Assembly: GCA_003169845.1 (NCBI GenBank)
Contig: PNAG01000017.1
Coordinates: 195,028 to 258,191 of the forward strand
Origin: Candidatus Dormiibacterota bacterium
GTDB lineage: Bacteria > Chloroflexota > Dormibacteria > Dormibacterales > Dormibacteraceae
Reading direction: 5' to 3'
DNA length: 63,164 bases
Shown: piece after piece, positions 32,448 to 42,163 of the stretch
How positions within the stretch are numbered: the first letter of the stretch is position 1
Layout: every line of letters starts with the position of its first letter
Position numbers and translations under genes: made by a program
The notes under the pieces: generated by a model
Databases searched by the model: none
Told to the model about the DNA's origin: nothing
What the model saw: only the letters and a program-made list of their open reading frames with translations

Positions 32448-33007
32448 AGCGCGAGGTCGGCGATCACGTGGCCGATGATCGGCGCCACCAGGTCGCGGCA
32501 AGCCCAGCGCCAGAGTGCGAGCAGAAGGCCCGCGGCGGCCACGGCGCCAAGAAAGGCCGGCGGATGGGAGAGCACGTGAGCAGCTGTCCAGACCAAGGTG
32601 CTGCCGATGATGGCGAGCGGCGCGCCGCCGGCCTCGTCGAGCGCCGCGTAGAGGGCGCCCCGGAACGCCAGCTCCTCGCCGATGGAGACGGCGACGGCCG
32701 CGACCGCGAGGCCGGCCGGCAAGATGGGCACGGCGCCAGACCGTACAGCACCGGGCAGTAGCAGCACAGCGCCGATCGCCAGGCCCCCGACTATCCTCAA
32801 CCCGAGCCTGGACGTGCCCAGACCCAGGCGGTCGGCCGGCGTGCCCAGCGCCACGGCCCCCAGCACCGCTCCTCCGGCAATCAAGGCGGCGATCGCCATG
32901 TGCGGTTGCGACTGGATCGATGTGCGCGCCCATTCGATGCACAGCACCAAAGCCCCGACGAGCGCCGCCCGCACGCCCGGGTGGGTCCGCTTCAGGACCA
33001 GGCTCAC
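32444..33007 (-). CDS. CPBP-family intramembrane glutamic protease
   Basis: 187 residues from a GTG overlapping the fdhD stop. It has five or six membrane helices with the CPBP (Abi) motifs GEELAFRGALY (EExxxR), SHPPAFLG preceded by a conserved His (TAAHVL), and GHVIADLAL at the end. Members process prenylated proteins or act in membrane-protein and bacteriocin immunity; the bacterial substrates are mostly unknown. It may serve the neighbouring membrane-anchored protein, which is inferred only from the overlap of the genes. Confidence 0.82.
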   Translation of the reverse strand: MSLVLKRTHPGVRAALVGALVLCIEWARTSIQSQPHMAIAALIAGGAVLGAVALGTPADRLGLGTSRLGLRIVGGLAIGAVLLLPGAVRSGAVPILPAGLAVAAVAVSIGEELAFRGALYAALDEAGGAPLAIIGSTLVWTAAHVLSHPPAFLGAVAAAGLLLALWRWACRDLVAPIIGHVIADLAL

Positions 33008-33840
33008 CGAGTCAAGCGTTCGGGTGCGGCGTACACGTTGAAGCGATCGCCGCGGAGGAATCCGACAAGAGTCTGGTTGAACTCGCGCGCCAGCGCCACC
33101 GAAAGGCTCGACGGTGCGCCGACGGCGGCCAGGACCCGAATACCGGCGCTGATCGACTTCTGCACGATCTCATAGCCCGCGCGACCGCTCACGACAAGCA
33201 CCGAGGTGGCTGCGGGCAAAGACCCATCGAGCAGGGCGCGGCCTACGACCTTGTCGACCGCATTGTGCCTCCCTACGTCCTCACGCAGATGCAGCAGCTT
33301 TCCGTCTGCTGTGAAAAGACCCGCGGCATGGAGGCCGCCCGTGCGATCGAACACTCCCTGGCCCTCACGCAGGATCTCGATGAGCCCGGGCAGCAGAGAA
33401 GGGTCCACCGCCGGCCCGTCCGGCAGAACCGCGAGGTCGCGCTTGAGGTCCTCGATCAGCACCGTGCCGCAGACGCCGCAGGCCGAGCTGGAAAGCATCG
33501 ATCGCTCCGGCTTGCGCCGCGGTTTACCAGTCAGGTGGACGTCGACCTGGTTGGATTCGACGAGGTCGGACTCTACGCGTATGCCCCGCTCGATCTCCCC
33601 CGCCTCGGCGCTGATGCGCACAAAGCTCACCTCGTCCAGCCCGCGCACGATGCCTTCCGCGAACAGCAGGCCGAGGCACAGCTCGAGGTCCTGTCCCGGC
33701 GTGCGCATGACCACCGAAAGAGGTTTGCCCTCGAGCATCAGCTGCAGTGGTTCTTCTGTGACCACAGCATCGGGCGCCTCGGTCCAGTGCCCGGCCGACC
33801 ATCTGCGGACCTGCAGCTCCGGTGCGGCCGGCTTTGCCAT
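33004..33840 (-). CDS. fdhD: Formate dehydrogenase accessory sulfurtransferase FdhD
   Basis: 278 residues. FdhD transfers sulfur from cysteine desulfurase to the molybdenum/tungsten bis-PGD cofactor of formate dehydrogenases. Motifs: VTEEPLQLMLEGKPLSVVM, the sulfur-carrying Cys pair in SSSACGVCGT, GGLHAAGLF, VGRHNAVDKVVGRAL and VVSGRAGYEIVQKS. No formate dehydrogenase is in the window, so a molybdoenzyme of that class must be encoded elsewhere. The ATG at 33840 overlaps the stop of the flavin-barrel gene (TGATG). Confidence 0.92.
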   Translation of the reverse strand: MAKPAAPELQVRRWSAGHWTEAPDAVVTEEPLQLMLEGKPLSVVMRTPGQDLELCLGLLFAEGIVRGLDEVSFVRISAEAGEIERGIRVESDLVESNQVDVHLTGKPRRKPERSMLSSSACGVCGTVLIEDLKRDLAVLPDGPAVDPSLLPGLIEILREGQGVFDRTGGLHAAGLFTADGKLLHLREDVGRHNAVDKVVGRALLDGSLPAATSVLVVSGRAGYEIVQKSISAGIRVLAAVGAPSSLSVALAREFNQTLVGFLRGDRFNVYAAPERLTR

Positions 33841-34724
33841 CACGCTTGGGCGACGCGGAGACTGCGCGCTGACCGCGGGATCGCGGTCGAGATCGCAAAA
33901 CCGTGCCACGAGGTCACGCGCTCGGCCCGCAGCTCGATCGCCGGCGGAGCGCCGTCCGGCTCGATGCCATATCGCTCCGCTATGCCGGACGCATCTGTCG
34001 CGCCACCGAACGTCCCCCGCACGCATGCACCCACCATCAAAGAAGGACGGAAGCGGTGGTGCGACTCGACCACCAGCGCGCCAGGCGATCCCGCGCGAGG
34101 ACGGCCGCTGAAAGGTGAGATCGTGACCTTTCCGCGATCCACATCCCAGAACGCGGGCCGGATCACAGGCATGCCGCTTTCGATCCAGCATGCGTATCCG
34201 CGAGAGACGCCCGCAAGGCTGCGGCTCACGTCGGCGGGGACGGCGGGGACGCGCGCCGCCTGGGCCGGCGGGAACTCAATACCCTCGATGACGTCGGCGT
34301 GGCTTGGTCGCAATCGCATGACAACCCGGTTGTAAGGCAGCCACTCGCGGGGCAGCCTGGTCACGTCGAGCACGTATCCGGCCACGAAGAGCGCGTTCTT
34401 GAGCGCGTAACCGGCCATGCCCAGGACATACCCCGGCCCGTCGAGCATCGCGCGGACCTGGCTCGAGACGGACAGAGGATCGAACACCTCGATCGCCCCG
34501 CGCAGGAGCAACGCACGTGAGCCGCCGTCGACCAGAAACGCGGCTCGGGGGTCGCGACGGGCGAGCATCGTCTTCGCCGCAAAGCGCGAGGTCGTCATCC
34601 AGAGCGAGCCTGCCGCGAAGCTGAACACGGCCGGGTTCACCAGCGGAAGCCGGCCGGCCCGGAGCGCGAGCATGCCGATCGGGGACTCGCCGAGGATGGC
34701 GCGCGCATCGCTGCTCAGCCGCAT
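33840..34724 (-). CDS. Pyridoxamine-5'-phosphate oxidase-like flavin split-barrel protein
   Basis: 294 residues, starting at 34724. The N-terminal 150 residues show the split-barrel pattern (GESPIGMLALRAGRLPLVNP, SLWMTTSRFAAKTMLARRDP, AAFLVDGGSRALLLRGAIEV), a fold that binds FMN or F420. The C-terminal 130 residues form a second domain without a clear match. It is the first gene of the operon flavin barrel-fdhD-CPBP-membrane protein. The function is probably a reductase or oxidase of unknown substrate. Confidence 0.65.
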   Translation of the reverse strand: MRLSSDARAILGESPIGMLALRAGRLPLVNPAVFSFAAGSLWMTTSRFAAKTMLARRDPRAAFLVDGGSRALLLRGAIEVFDPLSVSSQVRAMLDGPGYVLGMAGYALKNALFVAGYVLDVTRLPREWLPYNRVVMRLRPSHADVIEGIEFPPAQAARVPAVPADVSRSLAGVSRGYACWIESGMPVIRPAFWDVDRGKVTISPFSGRPRAGSPGALVVESHHRFRPSLMVGACVRGTFGGATDASGIAERYGIEPDGAPPAIELRAERVTSWHGFAISTAIPRSARSLRVAQA

Positions 34725-34733
34725 GAGCCCACT

Positions 34734-35180
34734 TTAGGGCTCTTCGAGGCGCTCACGAATTCGTTCCAGGGCCCGCTCCAGCCGCCCGCGCACCATCCCG
34801 TCCAGGCGGCGCGCGATCGCAGCGCCCACGAACGAGGCCGGAGGCTCGTAGGCAATCCGGAGCTCGATGTGCACTCCGCCCGAGACTTTCTTGAACGTAA
34901 ACCCCCCTTCTTGCTTGATCAGGCCGGACTCCGAGACCCAGCCGATCGCCTGTGGCCGCTGCCAGCGATTCAGCCGCAGCACGCTCCTGAGCGGAACCCC
35001 GAGGGCGGCGATCTCAACGTTGTAGCGGGCGCCGACCCCCTGTGTTTTCACCCCGATCGGCTCCCATCTGCTCACACCGTCGAGCACGGCGGCCACATGG
35101 CGGTGGTCGGCAAAGTAGTCGAACGCGCGCTCCGGCGGGCACTTGACCGTCACTTCAGCCGAGAACGCGAGTCGGGCCAT
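34734..35180 (-). CDS. SRPBCC-family (polyketide cyclase/dehydrase-like) protein
   Basis: 148 residues from the ATG at 35180, where the homologous RLAFSAEVTVKCPPERAFDY begins. The helix-grip fold is indicated by the N-terminal strand, the FDYFADHRHVAAVLDGVSRW helix, the strand pair WVSESGLIKQEGGFTF, and the long C-terminal helix RLERALERIRERLEE. The family binds hydrophobic ligands in a cavity and includes lipid carriers, cyclases and ligand sensors. No catalytic residues can be assigned. It is divergent from the RDD gene and 9 bases from the flavin-barrel gene. Confidence 0.78.
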   Translation of the reverse strand: MARLAFSAEVTVKCPPERAFDYFADHRHVAAVLDGVSRWEPIGVKTQGVGARYNVEIAALGVPLRSVLRLNRWQRPQAIGWVSESGLIKQEGGFTFKKVSGGVHIELRIAYEPPASFVGAAIARRLDGMVRGRLERALERIRERLEEP

Positions 35181-35191
35181 CCCAGCAAGAT

Positions 35192-35938
35192 ATGACTGTG
35201 CTGCAGGTGGAGGACGGCCAGGTCTCGGCGCAAGACTCGGTCGCGAGCGCGCGAGTGCCCACCGGCCGCGAGCTCCGCGATGGTTACCTCGATGGTATCG
35301 GGGAGGTGACTTTCGGGCTCGTCTGCGCCCGAGAAAGCTCGCTCTACCTCGGGCCGCTCGAGCTTCTGCGTTTCGGGCCCGCGACCGTGACGGGCACGGC
35401 GGTGGATTGGCCAATCGTCGGTGGGATCACGACCCGAGCGCCTGGCGGGCACTTTCGTATCGAGGCGGCAGGAGGTCGTCTGACCGCGTCGATCGACCGC
35501 TACCGGCCGCGACTGCCGTTACCCCTTTACGCGATGACGCAGCTGCCCGTCCACCACCTCCTCACCCGCCTGCTCCTGTTGCGCGCCCGCGGCCGCGACC
35601 CCGCTGCGGGCGTTGCCGCCTCATCGTCCGATCGCAGAAGGGCCGCCGCCGTGGACATCGCCTTATGTGTGACGCTCACCGGCCTGGCGGGCAGCCGGCT
35701 GAGACTGCGAACGCTGCTGGGAATCGCCGCGGCCTACCACGTCGCATGCTGGAGCGTCTCGGGTCGCACGTTGGGCGGCCTGGTCGCGGGGCAGCGGGTG
35801 GTGGCCGTCGATGGTTCACGACCGACCGTCATGCAGTCCACGTTCCGTTTGCTCCTGCTTCCAGTCTCCTGGGTGACAAACCGGCCAATCCATGACGAGC
35901 TCGCGGGCACCGACGTGATCAATACGCCAGACCCGTAG
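35192..35938 (+). CDS. RDD-family membrane protein
   Basis: 248 residues. The C-terminal half contains the RDD pattern: helices at AAAVDIALCVTLTGLAG and LLGIAAAYHVACWSV, the conserved GRTLGGLVAGQRVVAVDG loop, then FRLLLLPVSWVTN. The N-terminal 120 residues are soluble and beta-rich (VSAQDSVASARVPTGRELRD). RDD proteins are small membrane proteins, some linked to Na or compatible-solute transport; the function here is unknown. The start codon is only 11 bases from the divergent SRPBCC start, so the promoters overlap the genes. Confidence 0.72.
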   Translation: MTVLQVEDGQVSAQDSVASARVPTGRELRDGYLDGIGEVTFGLVCARESSLYLGPLELLRFGPATVTGTAVDWPIVGGITTRAPGGHFRIEAAGGRLTASIDRYRPRLPLPLYAMTQLPVHHLLTRLLLLRARGRDPAAGVAASSSDRRRAAAVDIALCVTLTGLAGSRLRLRTLLGIAAAYHVACWSVSGRTLGGLVAGQRVVAVDGSRPTVMQSTFRLLLLPVSWVTNRPIHDELAGTDVINTPDP

Positions 35939-35948
35939 CATTTCGTCG

Positions 35949-37343
35949 ATGGCCAAAGCTGTGGATCTCGTCATCTTCGGTGCCTCGGGCGACCTGTCAC
36001 GGCGCAAAATCCTCCCGTCTCTGGGCCGCCTGGTCGCGCGCGACGGCCAGAACGTGCGCGTCATCGGCGCGGGACGCAGCCCCAAGTCGACTGAGGATTT
36101 CCGAGCGCTCGTCAAGGACGCGAGCGAGAACGAGCACCTGACCGCGACGGCTGAATGGATACACCTCGACTACGCCGATCCCTCGACCTTTGCCCCGCTG
36201 AAGGAGATCGTCGCCGGCCCACCGACAACCATCTTCTACCTCGCCACGCCGGCCGAGACCTTCAGCGAGATCCTGGCCGGCCTCGCTGCCTCAGGGCTCG
36301 TGGCGAAAGAAGACATCACGCGCCGGATCGTGGTCGAAAAGCCATTGGGACATAACCTCGCCTCGGCGCGAAAGCTCAACGCGCAGCTGGCGGCGGCTTT
36401 CCAGGAAGAGCAGATCTTCCGCATCGACCACTACCTCGCCAAGGACACCGTTCAGAACGTCATGGCGCTGCGGTTCTCGAACTCGCTGTTCGAACCCGTG
36501 TGGAACCGAACCCTGATCGAGACCATCCTCATCACTGTCGCTGAGGAGGACGGAATCGGGAAGCGCGCCGGGTATTACGACCAGGCCGGCGCGGTGCGCG
36601 ACATCATCCAGAACCACGTGCTGCAGCTGCTCGCGCTGATCACGATGGAGCCGCCCACAACCTTCGACCCCGAGTACGTGCGCCGCGCAAAACGCGCCGC
36701 CCTGCGCGCCGTCTCGCCGATCGATCCGAGCCTCGCGGTCAGAGGGCAGTACGAGGGATACCTCGATGAAGAAGGAGTTGCGCCGGACTCGCGGCGCGAG
36801 ACCTACGCTGCTATGCGCGTGACGATCGAGAACTGGCGCTGGGACGGGGTCCCTATCTTCGTCCGCACCGGCAAGGCGCTCGCGCGTCGCGTCACCGAGG
36901 TGGTGATCAAGCTACGCGACGCTCCGATGCTGCGCATCGCAGGCAGGCGGCAGCGTGGCATCCCAACTCTGATCGTGATCCGGATCCAGCCGGACGAGGG
37001 CATCTCGATCCGGATCGGCGCCAAACGGCCCGGAACGAAATTCGAGATGGTGCCGGCTGGGATGCGCCTCGACTACGCGCGCCTCTCCAAGGCGGCGCTG
37101 CCCGACGCGTACGAGAACGTTCTCTCGGAGGTGCTGGCGGGCGGGCACTCGGCTTTCCCGGGCGCCGAGGAGATCGAGCTGTCGTGGGAGATCGTCGACC
37201 CGCTGATTCGAGCGTGGGAGGCCGAAGGCCATCCTGAGACCTACTCGAAAGGCTCCTGGGGGCCGCGCGCGGCGGATGACCTGGTCGCCGACGGCGGCGG
37301 CGGTCGATGGATCGTCAGCGGGGCCGAACCCGGGACAGGATGA
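35949..37343 (+). CDS. zwf: Glucose-6-phosphate dehydrogenase
   Basis: 464 residues. Oxidises glucose-6-phosphate to 6-phosphogluconolactone with NAD(P). Rossmann motif GASGDLSRRKILPSL at the N-terminus, VEKPLGHN, the active-site RIDHYLAKDTVQN, and FVRTGKALARRVTEV are all present, at normal family length. The position after GASGDL gives no clear cofactor preference. The gene feeds the pentose phosphates used by the phosphoketolase encoded earlier in the window. Its stop codon lies inside the first arm of a 13-bp hairpin terminator. Confidence 0.95.
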   Translation: MAKAVDLVIFGASGDLSRRKILPSLGRLVARDGQNVRVIGAGRSPKSTEDFRALVKDASENEHLTATAEWIHLDYADPSTFAPLKEIVAGPPTTIFYLATPAETFSEILAGLAASGLVAKEDITRRIVVEKPLGHNLASARKLNAQLAAAFQEEQIFRIDHYLAKDTVQNVMALRFSNSLFEPVWNRTLIETILITVAEEDGIGKRAGYYDQAGAVRDIIQNHVLQLLALITMEPPTTFDPEYVRRAKRAALRAVSPIDPSLAVRGQYEGYLDEEGVAPDSRRETYAAMRVTIENWRWDGVPIFVRTGKALARRVTEVVIKLRDAPMLRIAGRRQRGIPTLIVIRIQPDEGISIRIGAKRPGTKFEMVPAGMRLDYARLSKAALPDAYENVLSEVLAGGHSAFPGAEEIELSWEIVDPLIRAWEAEGHPETYSKGSWGPRAADDLVADGGGGRWIVSGAEPGTG

Positions 37344-37370
37344 GAAGGGACCCAGATGGTCCCTTCTCAT
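37340..37370 (+). terminator. 13-bp hairpin overlapping the zwf stop
   Basis: ATGAGAAGGGACC pairs perfectly with GGTCCCTTCTCAT around a 5-base loop. The stop codon TGA is the second to fourth base of the stem. No T-run follows, but the stem is very stable, so it could terminate or protect the 3' end of the zwf message. Confidence 0.6.
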
Positions 37371-37450
37371 GGCTCATCCTCCGAAAAGGATTGGATTTCC
37401 GAAATAGTTTCGCCTGGCCACGCTGGCAGACATGAAGCATGTTCAGTGAC

Positions 37451-37469
37451 GGCCCGGCGAAGCCGGGCC
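37451..37469. other. Short GC hairpin in the zwf-membrane protein intergenic region
   Basis: GGCCCGGC pairs with GCCGGGCC around GAA. No gene or promoter is attached to it. It may add to the transcriptional insulation between the two convergent units or be a dispersed palindromic repeat. Confidence 0.4.
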
Positions 37470-37493
37470 TACGTGCGACGCGAGAAAAAGAAA

Positions 37494-37519
37494 AAAGGGG
37501 CAGCGTGGGCTGCCCCTTT
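37494..37519 (-). terminator. Intrinsic terminator of the small membrane-protein gene
   Basis: On the minus strand an 11-bp stem (AAAGGGGCAGC with GCTGCCCCTTT, loop of four) is followed by the T-rich run TTTTTTCTTTTTCTC, a classic rho-independent terminator 18 bases beyond the stop at 37538. Confidence 0.85.
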
Positions 37520-37537
37520 GGTTGTTGAGCTGACTAA

Positions 37538-37933
37538 CTAAGCGCGGGCGCCTGCGCTCGTGCTGCCGGTCTGCATCCAGAGCGCCGGCTTGTTCGGGTA
37601 AAGGACCAGGATGAGGACCGCGACGAGGATGGCGATGACAAACGGGATGACGTCAAACCGGCCGATGCTGATCGCGTTGAAGATCTGCCAGACGACCTCC
37701 AGGATTGCGTAGAGGACGAGAGCACGGACCCAGCTCACGTTGGCGATAGGGTCGAAACCGGCAATCATGATGCCCGCTCCAAAGGCAACCCCGGCCACCG
37801 ATGCCGTGACGCCTGCCCAGGTGTCGAACGAAAAGAACGTACCGCCGATAAAGCCCAGACCTGAGCCCATCACGATCAAGATGCCCATGACCCACATCAG
37901 GAGCTTCAACGCCAAGGGATTCCACTTTGCCAC
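37538..37933 (-). CDS. Small polytopic membrane protein
   Basis: 131 residues from a GTG at 37933 with GGAGGA about ten bases before it. Four hydrophobic helices: LLMWVMGILIVMGSGLGFIG, VTASVAGVAFGAGIMIAGF, VRALVLYAILEVVWQIFNAI and VIPFVIAILVAVLILVLYP. The tail is short and polar. No charged or catalytic residues are conserved in an obvious way and no family is recognised. It is a single-gene unit with its own intrinsic terminator. Confidence 0.72.
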   Translation of the reverse strand: MAKWNPLALKLLMWVMGILIVMGSGLGFIGGTFFSFDTWAGVTASVAGVAFGAGIMIAGFDPIANVSWVRALVLYAILEVVWQIFNAISIGRFDVIPFVIAILVAVLILVLYPNKPALWMQTGSTSAGARA

Positions 37934-38038
37934 TAGATGACTTCCTCCATATGACCGCTGGTTGTTGGTTCGTTACACAGAGCGGCGGTCTTTTCAGTGC
38001 AACTTGTACTCGAAATGCACGCGTTTAGCAACGTCCTA

Positions 38039-39232
38039 TCACGCAAATACTTGCGAACCGCCCCGCCAGACACGGCGCGGTTTGAGCCCAAAAGCCCATG
38101 CGAAGGCCCCTTCGTGCTCGGCCTCCCACAGCACCAGGTCAGCCAGTTTGGTGGGCGCGATGACCCCGCGGTCCGAGCGTGAAAGCGAGAGCGCACCGCC
38201 GAGCGTGGCCGCGATGAGCGCGCGCTCGGCTGAGAGCTTGAACACTCCCACGGCAAGAGCAACGACAAGACTCATGCTCGTGATACCGCTGGTGCCCGGG
38301 TTGTGGTCGCTGCCCAGCGCGATGACGGCGCCCGATTCCGACAGTTCCTTAACGGGCGGGAGCTTGCCGATTGAAATTGCGGTCCCAGGCGCGAGCGTCG
38401 CGACGACGCCGGCGCGCGCGAGCGCAACCGCGTCACCCCGGTTCGCGCGGAGCAGGTGGTCGGCTGAAACAGCGTGCAGCTCGGCCGCGAGACGCGCGCC
38501 ACCGGTTCGCGCGAGCTCGTCGGCGTGGATCCGCGGAATGAGCTTGGCCTCGATCGCCGCCTTGAGGATGCGCCGCGACTGGGGAACCGTGAAGTAGCCC
38601 TGGTCGCAGAAAACGTCGCAGAATCGGGCTCCGGCGAGGTGGGCGTCCTCGCACCAGCCGGAGACTTCTTTTGAATATGTGCCGAGGCGGGCCCAACGGT
38701 CGGGAGGAAGGGCGTGAGCCGCCAGGAACGTCACCTCGATCCGGGGCAGGTCCTTGCGCCGGCCCAGGCGCGCGAGCATCCGCGTGGTCTCCAGCTCGCC
38801 TTCGCGATCGAGGTGATAACCGGTTTTCGCCTCCACCGTCGTCGCCCCGCCTTCCAGCCACGCCCAGAGCCGGCGGGCGGTGGACTGCTCCAGGGCGCTC
38901 ATGCTTTCGGCTCGCGTGGCTCGAACGGTGGCGCGGATCCCCCCGCCCGCCTTTGCCACCTCGGCGTAGGAAGCCCCCGCGGTGCGCATCGCGACCTCCG
39001 CCATGCGGTCTCCCGCGTAAACGGGGTGGGTGTGCGCATCGATCAGCCCCGCGGTGACGAGGCCTCCACCGCAGTCGTCGTCTTCGGTGACGGCCTCCAG
39101 CATCTCGTGGGGCTCCTCGCCGTGCTTGCCGCACCACGCGATCTTCTCGCCGTCGCAGATCACAGCAGCGTCTTCGATCACTCCGACCGCCGTGCCGGTG
39201 AAGAGGCGGCCGATGTTGCGAAGGCGTCTCAT
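38039..39232 (-). CDS. hutI: Imidazolonepropionase
   Basis: 397 residues from the ATG at 39232 overlapping the hutF stop (ATGA). Third enzyme of histidine degradation, hydrolysing imidazolone propionate to formiminoglutamate. Amidohydrolase metal ligands: GLIDAHTHPVYAGDR near the N-terminus, EAKTGYHLD, IHADELARTGGA, VSADHLLRA and GSDHNPGTSG. A C-terminal helix-turn segment (LGGALSLSRSDRGVIAPTKL) is typical. Last gene of the hutH-hutU-hutF-hutI operon. Confidence 0.95.
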   Translation of the reverse strand: MRRLRNIGRLFTGTAVGVIEDAAVICDGEKIAWCGKHGEEPHEMLEAVTEDDDCGGGLVTAGLIDAHTHPVYAGDRMAEVAMRTAGASYAEVAKAGGGIRATVRATRAESMSALEQSTARRLWAWLEGGATTVEAKTGYHLDREGELETTRMLARLGRRKDLPRIEVTFLAAHALPPDRWARLGTYSKEVSGWCEDAHLAGARFCDVFCDQGYFTVPQSRRILKAAIEAKLIPRIHADELARTGGARLAAELHAVSADHLLRANRGDAVALARAGVVATLAPGTAISIGKLPPVKELSESGAVIALGSDHNPGTSGITSMSLVVALAVGVFKLSAERALIAATLGGALSLSRSDRGVIAPTKLADLVLWEAEHEGAFAWAFGLKPRRVWRGGSQVFA

Positions 39233-40491
39233 TCGGAGTGCCCTGCCCGCACCCGGCCCTCTTCGGACACGACCGTCGTGCCGCCGACGACTACGTTGCT
39301 CACGTCGCAGGCCGAGTAGCCATAGACGACATATGCGGGATCGATCTGCCGCCTGGCGGTATCGCGCGGTTGGTCGAGGGTGACGAAGTCGGCGAGCATC
39401 CCCTTCTTGAGCTCTCCCGCCTCCCAACCCAGCGCTCGCATCCCGTTTTTTGTGGCGGCTTCCAACAGCTCCTCCGGCTGGTGAAGGACACGCCGTCCCG
39501 TGGCCCGACGTTGATCCAGCTCCAGCGCCCGCGCCTCTTCCAGGATGTCGATGACCGCGTTCGAGTCGCTGCCGACTGCGATCGGACAACCCGCGTCGGC
39601 CAGCGCGCGCAGCGGCCCGACCCTGTCGCCGAGATCGCGCTCGGTCGTCGAGCACGCGCACACGGTCACGTTGTTCGCCCCGAGCAAAGAGATGTCGTGC
39701 TGGTCGACGTGGATCGCATGCACGACCGTCAGGTCCGGCCCGAGGATGCCCTCACGCTCGAACAGCTCGGCCGGCGTGCAGCCTTCGACAGTCCGGCATT
39801 CCTCCACCTCCGCCGGCTGCTCGGCGAGGTGCGCATGCAGGGGAGCCTTGCGCTCGCGAGCCCACGCCGCGACCTCGCGCATCGATTTCGGGTCGACCGC
39901 CCGCACGCTGTGGATCGCCGCACCGATGCGCACGCCTTCCGCATCCTTCAGCCGGTCGACCCGACGGGCCCAGTGCTCGACGTCGCCGTCGGAGAAGGTC
40001 TGCTGCGCCTCGTCGAGCGGCCTCCAGTCGAGCCCACCTCGCAGGTAGCACGCGTCGATCAGCGTGATCCGGATTCCCACCTCGCTCGCGGCCTTGATCA
40101 CCGCTTCGCCCAGCTCGTTGCCGTGGCGGTGCAGGTAGTGGAACTCGCCGACCGCGGTGATGCCCGCCTCGACCATCTCCTGATAGACAAAGCGCGAGTA
40201 CCGGTAATAGTCGGCCGGGTCCCAATCGGTGCGGCGGTACATCTCCTGCCGCCACGCCCAGAAGTCCCCCGCACCGGATTCCGCCGTGCCCCGCAGCATG
40301 TGCTGGAACGCGTGGCTGTGGACGTTGGCCAGGCCCGGGATCGTCCATCCTTCCAGCACGACGGCTCCGGGCGGTGGCGGCACGCCTTCTATGATCGCCT
40401 CGATCCTCCCGTCCTTGACCTCGATCAGGACGTCCGTCGCCGGGCGACCGAGCCAGGCCTGCTCGGCGTGCCAGAGGCCGCTGCCGTTCAA
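39229..40491 (-). CDS. hutF: Formimidoylglutamate deiminase
   Basis: 420 residues from a TTG at 40491 that overlaps the hutU stop as TTGA. HutF releases ammonia from formiminoglutamate to give N-formylglutamate, defining the five-step Hut route instead of HutG-type formiminoglutamase. Amidohydrolase motifs: [16 protein letters not shown] (HxH), the [10 protein letters not shown] region, [21 protein letters not shown] and [15 protein letters not shown]. No hutG for N-formylglutamate is in the window, so that step must be encoded elsewhere. Confidence 0.94.
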   Translation of the reverse strand: MNGSGLWHAEQAWLGRPATDVLIEVKDGRIEAIIEGVPPPPGAVVLEGWTIPGLANVHSHAFQHMLRGTAESGAGDFWAWRQEMYRRTDWDPADYYRYSRFVYQEMVEAGITAVGEFHYLHRHGNELGEAVIKAASEVGIRITLIDACYLRGGLDWRPLDEAQQTFSDGDVEHWARRVDRLKDAEGVRIGAAIHSVRAVDPKSMREVAAWARERKAPLHAHLAEQPAEVEECRTVEGCTPAELFEREGILGPDLTVVHAIHVDQHDISLLGANNVTVCACSTTERDLGDRVGPLRALADAGCPIAVGSDSNAVIDILEEARALELDQRRATGRRVLHQPEELLEAATKNGMRALGWEAGELKKGMLADFVTLDQPRDTARRQIDPAYVVYGYSACDVSNVVVGGTTVVSEEGRVRAGHSE

Positions 40492-42065
40492 TCGCGCATG
40501 GGGATGCGGACGCCGCGCTCGCGCGCCACGTCGATGGCGATGTCGTAGCCCGCATCGGCGTGGCGCATCACGCCCGTCCCCGGATCATTGGTGAGCACTC
40601 GTTCGAGCTTGCGCCCCGCCTCGTCCGACCCGTCGGCGACGACCACCATCCCTGCGTGGATGGAGCGCCCGATGCCGACCCCGCCACCGTGATGCACGCT
40701 GACCCAGGAGGCGCCGCTCGAGGTGTTGAGCAGGGCGTTGAGGATCGGCCAGTCCGCGATCGCGTCCGAGCCGTCGAGCATGGCCTCGGTCTCGCGATAA
40801 GGCGACGCGACGGACCCGGAGTCGAGATGGTCTCGGCCGATCACGATCGGCGCTTTGACCTCGCCCGACCTCACGAGCTCGTTGAACCTGCGCCCGGCCC
40901 TCGCTCGCTCCCCGTAACCGAGCCAGCAGATGCGGGCCGGAAGACCCTGGTACTTCACGTGCTCCTGCGCGGCCTTGATCCAGCGGACCAGCGCGGGATC
41001 GTCCGAAAACTCGTCGACCATCGCCCGGTCGGTCACGGCGATGTCCGCCGGGTCACCCGACAAGGCGACCCAACGGAACGGGCCCTTGCCCTCGCAGAAT
41101 AGAGGCCGGATGTAGGCGGGAACGAAGCCCGGAAAGTCGAAGGCGCGAGCGCTTCCGCCCAGCCGTGCCTCGGCTCGCAGGCTGTTGCCGTAGTCGAACA
41201 CCTCAGCGCCACGGTCGAGAAACGCGACCATCGCATCGACATGAATGGCCATGCTTTCGCGCGCGCGCCGTATGTACTGCTCCGGATCGTCGAGCCTCAG
41301 CTCCTGTGCGTCGTCGGGCGACAGACCGATGGGGATGTAGCTCAGCGGATCGTGCGCCGGCGTCTGGTCGGTCACTATGTCGACCTCGAAGTTGCGCGCG
41401 GCCAGCATTGGTGCGACCTCTGCGGCATTGCCATGAAGGCCGATCGACAAGGCTTGCTTTGAATGCTTCGCCGCGACCGCGAGCCTCAAGGCGTGCTCGA
41501 GATCGTCCGCCCGAACGTCGAGATATTTGTGCTGCAGGCGGCGCTCGATTCGTTCCGGATCGGCCTCGACGCAGAGCGCCACGCCACCGTTCAGCGTGAT
41601 GGCCAGCGGCTGCGCGCCGCCCATACCTCCGAGACCCGCGGTCAGGGTGATCGTTCCCGCGAGCGAGCCCCCAAAGCGCTTGCGTGCGATGGCGGCGAAA
41701 GTCTCGTACGTGCCCTGGAGGATGCCCTGGGTTCCGATGTAGATCCAGGAGCCCGCGGTCATCTGGCCGTACATCGTCAGGCCGAGCGCTTCGAGCCGCC
41801 TGAACTCCTCCCACGTGGCCCACTCGGGCACCAGCATCGCGTTGGAGATGAGCACGCGCGGGGCCCACTCGTGGGTATCGAACACGCCGACAGGCTTGCC
41901 CGACTGGACGAGGAGCGTCTGGTCGGCCCTGAGCCGGCGCAGCTCGCGCACGATCGCGTCATAGGCTTCCCACGAGCGCGCGGCCCGGCCGGTGCCGCCA
42001 TAGACAACGAGATCCTCGGGCCGTTCGGCCACCTCGGGATCCAGGTTGTTCATCAGCATCCGCAT
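40488..42065 (-). CDS. hutU: Urocanate hydratase
   Basis: 525 residues from the ATG at 42065, which is confirmed by AGGAGG six bases upstream. Converts urocanate to imidazolone propionate using tightly bound NAD. Family segments: [39 protein letters not shown], the NAD-binding [27 protein letters not shown] and [20 protein letters not shown]. Shorter than the usual 550 or so at the N-terminus. Preceded by a hairpin in the 98-base gap to hutH. Confidence 0.96.
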   Translation of the reverse strand: MRMLMNNLDPEVAERPEDLVVYGGTGRAARSWEAYDAIVRELRRLRADQTLLVQSGKPVGVFDTHEWAPRVLISNAMLVPEWATWEEFRRLEALGLTMYGQMTAGSWIYIGTQGILQGTYETFAAIARKRFGGSLAGTITLTAGLGGMGGAQPLAITLNGGVALCVEADPERIERRLQHKYLDVRADDLEHALRLAVAAKHSKQALSIGLHGNAAEVAPMLAARNFEVDIVTDQTPAHDPLSYIPIGLSPDDAQELRLDDPEQYIRRARESMAIHVDAMVAFLDRGAEVFDYGNSLRAEARLGGSARAFDFPGFVPAYIRPLFCEGKGPFRWVALSGDPADIAVTDRAMVDEFSDDPALVRWIKAAQEHVKYQGLPARICWLGYGERARAGRRFNELVRSGEVKAPIVIGRDHLDSGSVASPYRETEAMLDGSDAIADWPILNALLNTSSGASWVSVHHGGGVGIGRSIHAGMVVVADGSDEAGRKLERVLTNDPGTGVMRHADAGYDIAIDVARERGVRIPMRD

Positions 42066-42124
42066 GGCCGCCTCCTGCGGCCACCCGAGACAAGTGATGT
42101 CAGAACCGCGCGGGGCTCTGATCC

Positions 42125-42146
42125 CCCTCCCCCGCAAGGGGGAGGG
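42125..42146 (-). terminator. GCAA-tetraloop hairpin between hutH and hutU
   Basis: A 9-bp stem (CCCTCCCCC with GGGGGAGGG) capped by a GCAA (plus-strand) loop lies in the only sizeable gap of the hut operon, 18 bases after the hutH stop. It has no strong T-run, so it probably acts as an attenuator or mRNA-stability element that sets the ratio of hutH to the rest. Confidence 0.45.
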
Positions 42147-42163
42147 CTGGGGTGGGGGGCGGC

